A program made the translations under genes and the position numbers. Shown here piece after piece: positions 1 through 11,113 of a stretch of DNA of 64,000 nt. Numbering within the stretch: position 1 is the first letter of the stretch; every line of letters starts with the position of its first letter. Below the pieces are notes generated by a model. That model made no database searches. It was not told the origin of the DNA and worked only from the letters and a program-made list of their open reading frames with translations. Source of the stretch: Aplectana chamaeleonis (taxonomy: Eukaryota; Nematoda; Chromadorea; Rhabditida; Cosmocercidae). The stretch spans positions 1,110,001 to 1,174,000 of the forward strand of contig JAPDOI010000213.1 of the NCBI GenBank assembly GCA_029168955.1, written 5' to 3'.

Positions 1-240
1 GCGATTTTACGCAAATTTTATCCGTTTTCCCCGGTTTTTATCCGATTTTTATCCGTTTTATCCGTTTTTATGCGATTTTACGCAAATTTTATCCGTTTTC
101 CCCGGTTTTTATCCGATTTTTATCCGTTTTATCCGTTTTTATCCGATTTTACGCAAATTTTATCCGTTTTATCCGGTATTCATCCGATTTTTATCCGTTT
201 TATCCATTTTTATCCGATTTTATCCGAATTTTTGACCCTT
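1..240. repeat. AT-rich degenerate tandem repeat
   Basis: Short units of the type TTTTATCCG and GATTTTACGCAAATTTTATCCG are repeated head to tail from the first base to about 240. Open frames here (for example 70-264) are compositional artefacts. The array probably continues to the left of the window. Confidence 0.85.
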
Positions 241-1025
241 CGGATAATGGTTCGATTCAGATAATGCCGATTTTAAATTTCCCGGATATTGGTTCGATTC
301 AGATAATGCGTGTTTTCAAATTTTCGGATATCGGATTATCCGAATCTCTGATATCCGGTCGGATAATGGAGTGATTCGGATACTAAGTATACAGTGTTGA
401 TGCTCCGATTCCCGATTTTCGATATAGAAAAAGTCCTATGCTTACTGGAATATCGGAAAAATTCTTATCTCCGTACGGAACGCTTATATAGGTTTCCCGC
501 CATGTCCATTCTAGCCCGTGAACAAGACATGATCATTTACGGGGGCCGTGCGGCATTCGCGACAGCATCGATCTCCGAGGTTTCGATCGCGAGCGGCAAT
601 CTACCGCCGCGGCCCCACTTCGATTTGCTGGGCTAAATTTGGCGAAACTCCTATACTATGCAGCAGACTTTATTCTTTTACACCTGAGTTTCCCAGCGAC
701 TTTCATTATAGCCTATCAATAAATTCGATCACTTCAGAAGTCAAATGGATGGAACCCAAAATCTCGAAGTTGAATAACTGAAATATAAAAACAAAAACAA
801 TCTGTACATCAGCCAATGATCAGTTCCAGATACTAAATTTAGTTAAAACCCAAGCAAACAACTGAGAAGTTTTGGAAGCGTTACAGAAATCGGATATGAA
901 ATCGAAAACATAATAGTTTTTTTTTTCTCTAAAAGAATTTTGTTTTTTTTCTCTGTTGGAAAATGTGGGGCGGCCTCCAAACGCTCACATCGCGCCTCAC
1001 GATCACGGTCAGATAACATCAGCAT
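241..1025. other. Non-coding stretch, no gene seen
   Basis: Degenerate copies of a GGATATNGGTTCGATTCAGATAATG motif continue to about 390. Beyond that there is AT-rich DNA with poly-T runs. Small open frames at 394-636 and 548-781 have no recognisable motif and no supporting splice sites, so I call nothing here. Confidence 0.5.
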
Positions 1026-1150
1026 GGATCGTGAAGAGAATTTGCATTCACTGTTGAAGGTTGGCGCAAACTCGGCGCGCCTACATTATAGCATACGGCA
1101 CCGAGTCTGCGCCAACCTTCGATAATGAACGCAAAGTCTCTTCACGATCC
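1026..1150. repeat. Foldback MITE, 125 bp
   Basis: The left arm starts GGATCGTGAAGAGA and the right arm ends TCTTCACGATCC. The inner arms GGTTGGCGCAAACTCGG and CCGAGTCTGCGCCAACC also pair, so almost the whole element folds into one hairpin. A partly degraded relative with the same GAAGGTTGGCRCAAACTCGG core lies at about 41384-41470, inside the glutaredoxin intron. Confidence 0.8.
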
Positions 1151-1677
1151 AAGCCGACGTTCCAATCACGGTCATTAGTCGTTTAGGAATGCGGCTTCCC
1201 CTCTTCCAAATCGGTCTCGGAAGTGCGCCCCCCCCCAGACCAGTCAGCTCTGTGGCTTCTCTTTGCCAGCACAATCGAAAGTGCAGCCTCGTCAGAACTA
1301 AGAAGAGCGCAGGCACTCCGGGAGTGAGGTCCCTCCCCGCAGGAGATGAGAATGAAGAGTGGCCATTTCCCGTACCACTAAATTTTCGCCAAATCAATGA
1401 TATCTGATGCACCCTCCCCCTTCTATTGTCTTGCAGAATCCCCAAGATCGAAAAGATGCAGAACCGTCCTCGAACGCTCACCTTACAGTCAGGGTCAACC
1501 ACAACATTGTTATTGGTCAATGGAAGGTGTGGGCCACTATCTTCGGAGTCGTTCAGAAGTGCGGAACCCTCCCTCTATATCTATCGGGCGGGAGTGTGAC
1601 CCCCATTAAAACTCCTGAGAGTGTGTTTTATTTCTCCGAGTCAACAAGTGTGGTTCATTGCCGTCATACATATTAAA
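1151..1677. other. Non-coding stretch, no gene seen
   Basis: Both strands contain overlapping open frames (1086-1520 minus, 1189-1407 and 1407-1676 plus), but none has a family motif or a convincing splice pattern. Confidence 0.4.
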
Positions 1678-1679
1678 TA

Positions 1680-2900
1680 CCAGGTTGTCCAATAATTCTT
1701 GTCCGAAAATTTCACCATTTTTAATTTTTTTCAGTTTTATCGAAAAACAAGTCTAATCAACAATATAATTACCACAGTTATCCACAACAGTGGCCCAACG
1801 ATTGGGCAGGTCGCCGATGCCCTTCGCCCAGAACTCCGGGGGAAGTCTGCGATGTCGGATTTAAGGTTGTCGTAGTTGGTGAATTTTCTTCCGGCCAAAT
1901 GGTGCTTCAGCGGGCGGAACAAGTGGTAGTCGGAGGGGGCGAGGTCCGGGGAATACGGCGGATGGGCAACCGTCTCTCAGCCGAGCGTCGCCAACTTCTG
2001 CTGGGTCTCCTTCGCCACGTGGGGGCGCGCGTTGTCGTGCAGCAGGTGAACCGAGGCCCGTCGGGGACGCTTTTCTCGGATGGCGGCGGCTATTCTCACA
2101 AGCTAATCGGTGTAGATGGAGGCGGTGACCGTCCTGCCTTGCGGGAGCAGCTCGAAGTACAGCATGCCCTTGGTGTCCCTTCAGCGGGTGCAGGTCGGCT
2201 TTCGGCGTCGTCGGAGGCTCTTCTCCGCGCGGGATCCAGACGGCACGGCGGGCGACGTTGTCGTAGAGGACCCAGCTCTCATCCCCAGTGACCAGGTCCT
2301 CGAGAAACTCCTTGCGATGCGGACGAAGGAGGAGGGACTGGCAGACGGCCACGCGGCTCTGCTTGTTGGCGTCCGTCAGACGGTGGGGATCCAACGGGCC
2401 AGAACTTTGTGGTAGCCGAGTAAGTTGAGTCGATTGTGGATGGTGGACTTGCTGCAGCCGAGCGTCGTCGCCAGTTCACGGATGGTGGCTTCCGGCTTCT
2501 CCTTGATACAGCGACGGACTTCGTCATCATCCACCGTAGAAGGCCTCCCGCTGTGCTCCCTGTCCTCGAGGCTCGTGTCGCCGCTCTCGAAACGATTGAA
2601 CCAGCGGCTGACTGTGCGTTGGGACACTGCATCCTCCTTGCACGCTCTGCAGATGTTGGCGACCGCGGTGCCCGTGTCGTTGCCCAGCAGCCACTCGTAG
2701 TACACGAACGTACGAATTCGACCTTGGTCTATTTTAGCTTGTACTGGTAGCTAGACGCGGCGACTGCGCCTTATATACCCCTAGCGTAGAACTTTGGAGA
2801 ACCTTCTAAAAGGTTCTTACACTTGCCTGATATTATAACACTTCTAAGGAAAATTATAGAATTTTGAAAATTTTCGGACAGGAATTATTGGACGGCCTGG
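1680..2900 (-). mobile_element. mariner (Tc1/mariner superfamily) transposon, 1.22 kb
   Basis: The ends are inverted repeats: CCAGGTTGTCCAATAATTCT on the left and the complement of AGGAATTATTGGACGGCCTGG on the right, about 33 bp imperfect. The dinucleotide TA flanks both sides (1678-1679 and 2901-2902), the target duplication of this superfamily. The length fits full-length mariners. The transposase lies on the minus strand but is broken, so this copy is non-autonomous. Confidence 0.93.
1753..2750 (-). pseudogene. mariner transposase, broken
   Basis: The N-terminal part (about 2376-2750) reads as a paired helix-turn-helix DNA-binding region, with FVYYEWLLG, RTVSRWFNRFESG and GCSKSTIHNRLNLLGYHK. 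The catalytic domain follows in a second frame. The first acidic residue is in TGDESWVLYDN, the second in HDNARPH and the third in SPDLAPSDYHLF, with 34 residues between the last two: the D,D34D signature of mariner. Breaks visible are a frameshift between the DNA-binding and catalytic parts, further frame changes within the catalytic region, and a TGA between the second and third Asp (after KLATLG). There is no in-frame ATG upstream of YYEWLLG. The copy cannot make active transposase. Confidence 0.92.
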
Positions 2901-2902
2901 TA

Positions 2903-3945
2903 TGTGCTAGCTTGTAGAAATATTCTGCGTCCCCCCATTAGTCGCAATCTAATCTGTACCCCTTCCTTAGTTACATTATCTTCACGACCATAGCAAAACC
3001 AGTCAATCAGACTCATCATCGACTTTCAAACATTTTTCGGTTTGTAGATCGACTGCACACTTGAAGCTCACTCACGGCTGCGTGACACCCCGTTGTCAGT
3101 AGCGCCGCAGTGATTAGATGGCTGCCACGCAGCCGTGAGCGAGGTGCGAGTGTGTTGTCGGCTTATAAGCCGCTTTTTGAGCTTTATGGCATTATTTGCT
3201 GAAATATCCACTCGAGACCAGGCTGAATCAATGAGCTAATTTTTGGTTTTACACGCGCGCGAAGCAAGCAGATGCAATTATTAATAACAGGAACGACCAG
3301 ATTTCTTCAAGAAATTATAGATGTGTGAGTAGAATGGATATTAGGAAAATGTTCAAAAATTGCGAAGGAGCAGGAGTTTGTACAGAAAACAGCCGTCGAT
3401 AGAGACCTATTTCAGATTCACTGCAGTGTATTTTCCTATGAGGCACAAACAAAAATGGTGGACACCGCCGGTGAGTATATGTTCACTCCTATTTGTAAGA
3501 ATGTATCGCGATTTTGTGAGGGACAGATGAGTAATTGGAGAAGTTGGAAGGACTCAAAGAAAGGCAGGCTAGGAAAAGAAGTTTAGGCACAAAACGGCGG
3601 GAAACGCCCCAACCAAAACAGGTTTCTGGTTTCAAGAATCATGAAATTTCAGAAAAATTTTCTGTGCCTTACCACTAGAGCTGTGAGGAAATACATACTT
3701 TTCAAATATTCTGTAAACGGAAAGGAACTGTCTAAAAAAGCACCGAAAAGGGAAACCAAACAGGTCTACAAGACAGCCAACACGAGTCGACGTTACTCAT
3801 TGCTGAACGAATGGTCTAAAAATTATTCGAATCTGACTATTCAACTACGGCTTGGTAAACCAGCCTCCGAAAGATATTTGCTATTATATTGCATTATCTG
3901 AGTTTACGGACATTTTGACACGAACTGTTTTCAACCGTATCTCGG
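2903..3945. other. Intergenic stretch, nothing identified
   Basis: A short palindromic region at about 3070-3150 (CTCACGGCTGCGTGACA against CACGCAGCCGTGAG) is visible. The 86-codon open frame at 3641-3901 is lysine-rich and has no recognisable domain; I do not call it. Confidence 0.45.
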
Positions 3946-4403
3946 CTTGAAGGCAGCGTTCACGATGATCAACCTCGTTGGCTTTCCACAGTGAAATGAT
4001 AGGCGACAAGGATCCTAGGCTCCCAGTGTTGAAAGAACGGTAGAAAACGAGTCAGGAGCGGCAAAATAACGGTTGCAAACAAGCGTTTTGGTGTCCCAGA
4101 CACGCCCCGTGCTATAAATCCGTCCGCTCGAAATGAACAAATGAAGACTCAGATTATAGGAATGATCATGTGAAGGAAGTGTTGATAAGTGAGCTGATCG
4201 CTTCATTGCACTGACAGGTATCACCCTTCTAGCGGTCAATTCCTCCACGCTCAAAAATCAATGTAGACAAGAGAGGGTCTCTTTTTGCTCAAAAACGCGT
4301 CTTTCGTGTCTATTTTGAGCATGCCTTGCTATATTGGGCACCAGACCTTCCGCAAGCCGTGGAGATATCGGAAGTGAAATTTATCGTGAACACTGCCTTC
4401 AAG
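3946..4403. repeat. TIR element of the AAGGCAGYGTTCACGAT family
   Basis: The ends CTTGAAGGCAGCGTTCACGA and the complement of TCGTGAACACTGCCTTCAAG form about 21-bp inverted repeats around 458 bp. The same TIR bounds elements at 13311-14287 and 61087-61926. No transposase is present, so this is a non-autonomous DNA element. Confidence 0.8.
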
Positions 4404-4510
4404 CACAGAAACACTTTATGAAGCTTTAGTATGTTATAGGTCATAAGAAACATCAACTTTCACACGCTCAAAGTTGGATATTTAGTACAGAGATGTTGCG
4501 TGCGGCTTTT

Positions 4511-5144
4511 AGGGGTCGTTTATACTTCCGCCGCGGCGCGGCGCGGCGAGATGCAATACAGCCGTATCGATCAAGCGGCGCCGCCTCGCTGCGCCGCGAG
4601 GCGTTTAGAGTTTTTCTGCTCGAAATCTTCCAACGGCGCCGCACGCGGCCGCCGCCTGGTTGCTGCCGCGCCGCCCGAGGAGAGGAGGCGGCGCGGCCGC
4701 CGCGTGCGATTTAACATCACATGCTTTTTCGCTGATATTTCATATACATTCTCAATTTGGTTCCTCTGATTGATCGCTAAATTTTCTTCCGAGGTCCTGG
4801 AAGTTGTTTAGAGTATGCTGGGTTGTGAGTTATTTTTTTTTGCTCCTAAAATAATTTTTCCGTAGAAAAAAAATTCTCAGAAGACTCTATCTGCTTTCGA
4901 GTGCGGTGTTATGATACAAAAGATTATAAATGTTTCTTTTGCAGAAGAAATCACTCTTTACAATCGACCTTGTGCTATCTCAGAGCTACTTCAGGCAGTG
5001 TTTAGCGTAATTCTGCGACTTCGCCGCGTCAGTTCGTCGCAGCTCGATTATACTTAATAGTGACGCGATTTTCGCGCGGCGCGGTGCGCCGCGCCGCCTC
5101 ACTTTTCGCCGCGCCGCTCCACGGCGGAAGTATAAACGACCCCT
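4511..5144. repeat. GC-rich foldback element, 634 bp
   Basis: The ends are AGGGGTCGTTTATACTTCCG and its complement CGGAAGTATAAACGACCCCT, followed inward by GCGGCGCGGCG-type runs on both sides. The very GC-rich arms contrast with the AT-rich centre. Related ends (TATAAACGACCCC) recur near 18421-18645. Open frames at 4493-4769 and 4986-5269 are by-products of the GC-rich arms. Confidence 0.85.
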
Positions 5145-6603
5145 TACTGACAGTGTCGTGCTATTATATATCACCGGCCAAAGCGCCGCTGCGCTTGCGT
5201 CGGCCGGGACTGTGTGCAGGAGTCTTAGCTAAACCTTTCGACCCTCACGATTTTCATAACACAGGATAGGAGCCCGGCCAAAGATCCGAAGGGTTTCAAA
5301 ATGCTCAGAAATCTTCGAATGGTTCTTAATGTCTATTCCAAGGGCTAGTCAGGGTAAGGGGTGGAGAAAAAATCCGGAAGGTGGTAATAAGTCACGTTAG
5401 TGATCTTTGCGTGTCATGAACCCATGAAGGCCGAAATCTCCGGTGATGCCGGGAACCAAATCTCATCCCTGTGATGAGGACGAAGTCATTTGGCTGAAGA
5501 ATGAAAACTAACTCGGACTGGCCGTTGATTTTTTGGTTTTTTTTTTCGATGGAAGAATGTCGAGAACCGAGAAACGTAATCCTCCAATCTTCCCCTTAAT
5601 GACTTCGAAATTGCATGAGCGTAACTACACTTTGATAGTTTTTGGTGATCTGAAGTGCACATACAGCTCAATATGTTTTGGAGTGGTTAGAGATGTGATG
5701 AAAAAGTGCAGTAGTGTTGGAGACCCACGCGATCCGTACTTTGTGCTGGTATTCTTCTATTATATGGTAGGCATTTGAGGTTCCCATTAGGGTCATCAAT
5801 TTCCTCAGAACGTGATCATGACAATTTCAAACCTATACCACTGACTGCAATCAGAAGCCATTAAAGCGTTGTGTGAGAGTTCGAGAGAATAAGTTTTTTC
5901 AGCGCTTTCCTGAAGGTCAAAAATTGAATAGAATAAGGGATTTTTTGGAAAGTTAACCCTATAAAATAGTTCGCCATAAAACCATTTTAAAACATGAACT
6001 GTAGAGGTCTCGATATTGATCAACTAGTGTACAAATTTCGATCCTTTTCATTCACTTCGAAGTGACATATCCCCTGCTTTGGACAGGAACCCATTTCCGT
6101 TTGTCGCGTGCGTCTGCACTGGTATGCTGCGTCTTCTCCCACTTCCACACTTTCTCGCTGTCTCTCCCTGTGCTTCGCACAAGCGCACGCGTAGGAGCAG
6201 AGTATCTTCGGTTCCGAAACAGAGGATACTCATCAGGTGCGAAATTGCATAAATCCATTTCGAATTCACTTCCGAAAAAATGGTACAAGCAATAAATTTT
6301 TCCCAATGTTATACAACACCTCTGAAGGTCATTCGATGGCGAGCAAGTACGTGTTGACCCGAGTACGCGTTTGAAATTTTTTCGGTCATACCAAGAACTC
6401 GTAAGAGGCAAATGGAAAAACGAAGCCATATGTGAAGTATATAACCTCTGTTTCCGAGTGTGATTTATTTCTGTTCATCGCGTGCGTCTGCGCGCGTACG
6501 CTGCGTCTGCTTCTCCCCACACTTTCTCGGTGTTTCTACCCTCGCCCCGCACAAGTGCGCGAGAAAACAGAGTAAATCTGGCTCGGAACCAGAGGATGAT
6601 GTG
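5145..6603. other. Upstream of the chemoreceptor exons; dispersed repeats only
   Basis: Two copies of a dispersed repeat containing TTTCTCGCTGTCTCT and a GCACAAGCGCRCG block occur at about 6090-6240 and 6470-6600. Its relatives are at about 7215-7345, 21690-21770, 22790-22850 and 46810-46900. I searched for the missing 5' exons of the chemoreceptor here and found none I could defend. Confidence 0.45.
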
Positions 6604-6605
6604 TA

Positions 6606-6799
6606 CTTTCATTCTCGGAGCCAAATCCTGTCCGCAATCGCGGACTACGGCTGTTGCATGACGCGACAAGTGATAATCGTGCTGGGATAAAAGTGAATTG
6701 TGCACGGACCAAGTGGTCCAAGCACGATTGTTACGTGTCGCGAGATGAAACAGCCGTAGTCCGCAAACGCGGACCGGAATTCGGCCCCGAGAACGACAG
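6606..6799. repeat. TA-flanked MITE, copy 1 (194 bp)
   Basis: The element has long imperfect inverted arms containing GTCCGCAATCGCGGACTACG and its counterpart, right end GAGAACGACAG, and flanking TA on both sides. A second copy of 199 bp lies at 45575-45773, also TA-flanked. The TA duplication points to mobilisation by a Tc1/mariner-type transposase. Confidence 0.85.
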
Positions 6800-6890
6800 T
6801 ATCAAAATCTCCCAGGGAACATTGATTTCGAAAATGATTCACCCCAAAACATTAACCCTCTAATTTCACATCAACCAAATTTTTTTCCAG

Positions 6891-9800
6891 ATTTTTACCA
6901 TAGATTTCAGGTCACCACTTTTTTAATGATTCTCCAATGGACCATACCGCTGCTGTTCATCATTCCCCTATTCTTCACCGAATTCACATTTGTTATAGAT
7001 CGCTCAACTGGATCAGTTACCTTCACTGCAAAAGATGCTGTCTTCCATAAGGTAATGCTGTTGAATTAGTTTGCAAATCTATTTGTGTTCATTGAAAATC
7101 ATGACTTCAGGTCTACTTCGTTGGACTTGCCATTCTCGACGGGGTCATCATCAACACTATCGTTTCTGTTCTATACATTGCGATTTTCATCAGGTATCCT
7201 CCATTTCGGAAAGAAATTTATTTCTGTTTTTTGCAAGCCTTTGCGCGCGGATGCTGCGTCTCCCTTTTCCCACAATTTCTCGCTGCCTCTACCCTCGCTC
7301 CGCATAAGCGCGCCCGTAGGAACGGAGTAAATTTGGTTCCAAAATAGTGTATACAGCTTTTATTCTTCCGGTGTTTCAACGCTTCACCCATGTGAGAAAC
7401 ATAGTCAAAGCATATGGCTGACAATGAGTGAGGACGTCTATCCATGTTGGTCCCCTATTGAAAATCATTATGACTCCTTTCACCGGAGATCGAAAGGTCC
7501 GAGGTCGTTAGCAATATCAATGTCGAAAAACGGCTGAAAACGAGCAACGTTAAACACAAAAAGCTCTGCACCTGGAATGTGGGTGCCCGCCTGGCCCACA
7601 TCCTCAACGGCCCCTGAGGAGGTGGGCGTGGCGAGCTTGCCCAATTGAGTTTCGAGCCCTGAAGGACTATCGATGACTCGCTTTTAGCCGTTTTTTTTTC
7701 GACACCAATGTTGCAATAGGCTCCAAAACTTACGATTTCCAGTGAAAATCCGAAGACTGTTTTTTTTGTGAACACTGCAATTATCCGCTAAATTCATTAC
7801 CCTAAGCAGCTTCGTCTCGCCTTTGCCTTGTGTGTAGTGCGATTCCACCCACCTAAGAATATTACGAATTTTGCCGCGTTATACCGGCTAGTAGACAACT
7901 ATCAGTTCTTCTAATCCTCGAAACCGATTTCATCTAGGAGAGTTTAATCCCACACTAGTGACCCTTGAATGCAGCGCACACGCAAAATACTTTAGCTATG
8001 TATCTTGATGTTTCACTACTTTGAAGAGGCAGGCCCAAGAGCAAGGGAAATATAGCAAAAAAAACCTCAAAGATTTCTCAGATTTTAGCGGGAAACTCAT
8101 TGTGTATTGACTGGAAAGTCTGCCTAAAACTCACCGAAGAAATACTAAGAGAAACCCAGCCATCATTGCGATGAGATTGCCCTCACAAGGGAGGTATACA
8201 AAACGTATATCGGATCTGCGGAAACGAATAGTACTGTCAGTATCTTTTATGCATCTGTAGAAAAACTTCGCAGTACCCCGCCCCGAGCAGCTGGTTCCAA
8301 ACAGTTAGGAGCTTTTCTAACGTTTCGTAAGAATTAAGGGAATTAAGAAATTTTTTAGGGTGTTTCGAAAAAAATTTGGATTTTGCTCAAAACTTGTATG
8401 TAGGGTAAATTATAAACACTTGTATCTTGGGTGCTGAAAACCAATCTGGGGTCTGTTTGTCAAAATTCTGAGATTTTCTGTAGGGTACAGTAGGCATTAT
8501 GCTAGTTATGGGGCAAAACATACCTTAGAAAGTTGAAAATTGGCAAATGGACAACAAATTCGTATTCACCACCCCGAACAACCTCCGCATACGAATTTTG
8601 AGTCAAATCGGAGACCTTTATCGAACTACCGTACACCCACCGTAATCTACCGCAATCTGCGGAGAAGTGGCGAACGGACCTCAGATTTGTGTTAGGCACA
8701 TCAGATTACCCTCAAAGAATGATTTTGAGACACATCTGTCGAGGAAATCCGAAAATCTCGAAAGCGGCGTTTTGCCCTCAAAATTTTCCCCGCTGGGATG
8801 CCTCGTTCGAATCAAGCCGAAAACTGTGGAAAATCGACGAATCAACTTCAGATTCGTGACCAGCGCCTCCAAAAACTTCCTGGAAGAATTTTAAGGCAAA
8901 CCTGGAACATTTTTTGATGCGCTTTCAGAACCCCCATTTGATAAAAGTAACCTCCCATCGAAGATCCGCAAATCCAAAACTCTCTCAGTCTACACAAAGC
9001 TCGAAAAATGTTGGTCCACGTGAACTTTGCTCAGGGAGGTACTTTTTGACGCTGAACACGTTTAAGAGGTCCGTTCCCAGATATTCCAAAGTTTACTGAG
9101 CGTTTTGGAAAGTACAAAAATCACAAAAAAACTACAGTTTAGGTCTATACCTTCTCGGAACCAGCGGTTCGGGACGGGGTACTGCGAAGTTTAATTGAAA
9201 TGCCTGAGAGATGCTTGCAATACAATTCGTTTCCACAGATCCAACATACGCTTTGTATATACTTCCCTCGTCAGTGCAACAAAGCAGAAGGCTCAGTTGA
9301 TAATGCGCCGGAATACAAAACGTTGAATTGATACGGGTTGATAGTCCGAATCTTGGTGTCAGCGGCAGAAATCACGATAGATTCGCGGCAGAATACCAGC
9401 AATACGGCTTTTTTGCCTGGTCGGGGAAGTGGAATCTCGACAGAATCCAGGCAATGCCTTGATCCTACCGTTAATCTGCCTCTTCGGCTCCGCTCCGGCA
9501 CAGAGGCGACAGGTTAGCAACAAGTTTTCGGTAAGAGCAATTTGAGCAAATCCTTACAAGGTAGAATGTTATGGATACGCAACAGTGAAGCCTCAGGCTT
9601 TGACAACTAAAGTCTGTCCGAATGAGGCTGTACGCCCACGCGGTCGGCATGCGTGTCGAACGGCACTCGTGGGGGCGTTTTTCGGAATAGCTTTCTCACC
9701 ACTGCGAACAGCTGACTTGGATACTATTCCCCATTCGTCTAATATTCCTATTTTATTAACATGTTCGAGAAATGCCTTTGCGACTACCGCAGGACACGCA

Positions 9801-10413
9801 CACCGACCGTTCGAGCGGACAGTCTCATTCAGACAGACTGTCCCGAGTTGGCGCAAAGATGGGATTGATAAAAAGACCAGATGCGGTCTTCTGCGCAGAC
9901 CCTGCCTTAAGATCTTGGAAATGAAGGGAGCTTCTTGTTGTTTCGAAATTTTAGATGGTTGGAGACTTTGTGTGGCGTGCGGGTAAAAAACAGAAAAAAC
10001 CTATGGTTGTCTCAGCACCAAGCTAGGATTTAATCTCGTGCACCTTTCAGAGTACAAACCCATGTGGTTGTGCGTAAACCAGGAGAGCTGGCCATGCGAT
10101 TAGCGCTCTCTGCGTTTGTCATTTTCATATCCTACTGTACTCTAGGGGTGAGTGAGGTGTTTTGAAGAAGATTTTTCAGGCCACTAAGATTTCATTCTCT
10201 TTTCAGATCTTCTCTGTACTGGCAGCTATGACGCGTCCAGAGGATGCATGGATGTACCGCACGTTGTGGTTCGTCGTCAACGACGTACTCTGCGCCAGCA
10301 ATGCGCCTATACTTCTAGCTCTGAATAAGCCAATACGTAGCGTATATATGAGTAGGATAGGCATGGATCGTAGGGACACACATACTAAGGGGTCCTTGCT
10401 GCATAATATGTGA
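6891..10413 (+). CDS. Serpentine chemoreceptor (Srg/Srv-like 7TM), 3' half
   Basis: Four exons are assembled: 6891-7051, 7111-7193, 10051-10147 and 10207-10413 (stop TGA). All junctions are GT-AG and the phases agree: the 7193/10051 junction rebuilds an Arg codon. The product is about 181 residues. It contains a hydrophobic segment after LQW (LQWTIPLLFIIPLFF, TM4), TM5 (LDGVIINTIVSVLYIAIFI), a basic loop (VVVRKPGELAMR), TM6 (LALSAFVIFISYCTLGIF) and TM7 (WFVVNDVLCASNAPILLAL), then a short cytoplasmic tail starting NKPIRS. The pattern matches the C-terminal half of nematode Srg/Srv chemoreceptors, which are plasma-membrane G-protein-coupled receptors of chemosensory neurons. Exon 1 here could instead start at 6911 (second acceptor TTTCAG). 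Exons for TM1-3 were not found, so the gene may be partial or have a long upstream intron. The 2.86-kb third intron contains a 930-bp transposon. Confidence 0.82.
8263..9192. repeat. TIR element inside chemoreceptor intron, 930 bp
   Basis: The ends AAACTTCGCAGTACCCCGCC and the complement of GGACGGGGTACTGCGAAGTTT are near-perfect inverted repeats of about 35 bp, extending through GGTTCC/GGAACC. The interior contains repeated phrases such as ACCCACCGTAATCTACCG and GTGCTGAACACNAATTTGAGGTC that recur at about 28190-28945 and 50790-51580. No transposase is present. Confidence 0.82.
9340..9550. repeat. Dispersed repeat also found near 50510-50650
   Basis: The sequence around GCCTGGTCGGGGAAGT, AATCCAGGCAATGCCT and CGGCACAGAGGCGACAGGTT is matched near 50515-50645 by a diverged copy containing GCCTGGTCGAGACAGT, AATCTCGGCAATGCCT and AGCACCGAGGCAGCAGGTT. 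No coding content is recognised. Confidence 0.55.
9611..9839. repeat. MITE with TIR AGTCTGTCYGAATGAG, copy 1
   Basis: The left arm AGTCTGTCCGAATGAGGCTG and the right arm, the complement of AGTCTGTCTGAATGAGACTG, bound 229 bp. The subterminal GGTCGGCATGCGTGTCGAAC also pairs with GTTCG...GACCG on the other side. Relatives lie at 16273-16412 and 59770-60158. Confidence 0.82.
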
Positions 10414-10522
10414 TTTGCTGCACCCCGCCTGATCTTAGCAGCCCACCCAGAAACCTGCTCGATTGCAGACTTCGTCAATCTACTCGTTCCGCTCTGCTTC
10501 TAGAGATCGCTGCTCAAAAAGG

Positions 10523-11113
10523 TGCTCTGCCAGAATTTGATAACCACACCCCGGTATTTCCTTATACAATCCAATCATCCCCCTCCGGTAGTATTAGAAT
10601 CTCATGTCGAAGAGCTCTTCGACGTCCCTGCCACATATCTGAGTGCAGCTTCTCCTCTCTCCATCCTGGATACTGTGCAGTGCGTTTCATTATATACTTC
10701 CAACCTAGATTTCGATGATATCGCTCTACAGAATTGTGCTGGGCCATTTCTACCACTATTAGAAGACAGAGTGTGTTAGAATCTACATATCCGTCTTTCC
10801 GAAAATTCGTCTTTTCAAAAAGTTTTTTATTGTCCTTTTTCCGATTTTCCTCAAATTTCTGTTGTTTCCTAACATAAATACTTCTACTCAGTCTGAAAAA
10901 GAAATAACTTCTCAATGGAAACAATTTCACACTAATCTGCGATCCGTATGTGCTCCACACATTGTATGTAATTCTAGAAGACAATATGATGAGCAGATCG
11001 TTGAGCCACGAGCACTGAGTAGTCGAAAACGCTCCGAATATGGAGTGTCACCGTTTTTAGCTAATCAATTCAGTAAAACTGTGTGTAGCTCATGTCAGCC
11101 TTACTTGAGATGA
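10523..11113 (+). CDS. Candidate two-exon coding fragment, unknown
   Basis: Two open stretches join in phase across a putative 124-nt intron: about 10523-10770 (ends LPLLEDR, donor GTGTGT) and 10895-11113 (after acceptor CTACTCAG, starts SEKEITSQW, stop TGA). Codon third positions look balanced and the peptide is not low-complexity. The second part has Cys pairs near its end (VCSSCQPYL). No domain is recognised and the 5' end is unresolved. It lies 110 bp downstream of the chemoreceptor stop. It could equally be chance open frame; confidence is low. Confidence 0.25.

Noticed and set aside
4493..5269. Arg/Ala-rich open frames on both strands
   Set aside because: They are translations of the GC-rich arms of the foldback at 4511-5144 and have no gene context.
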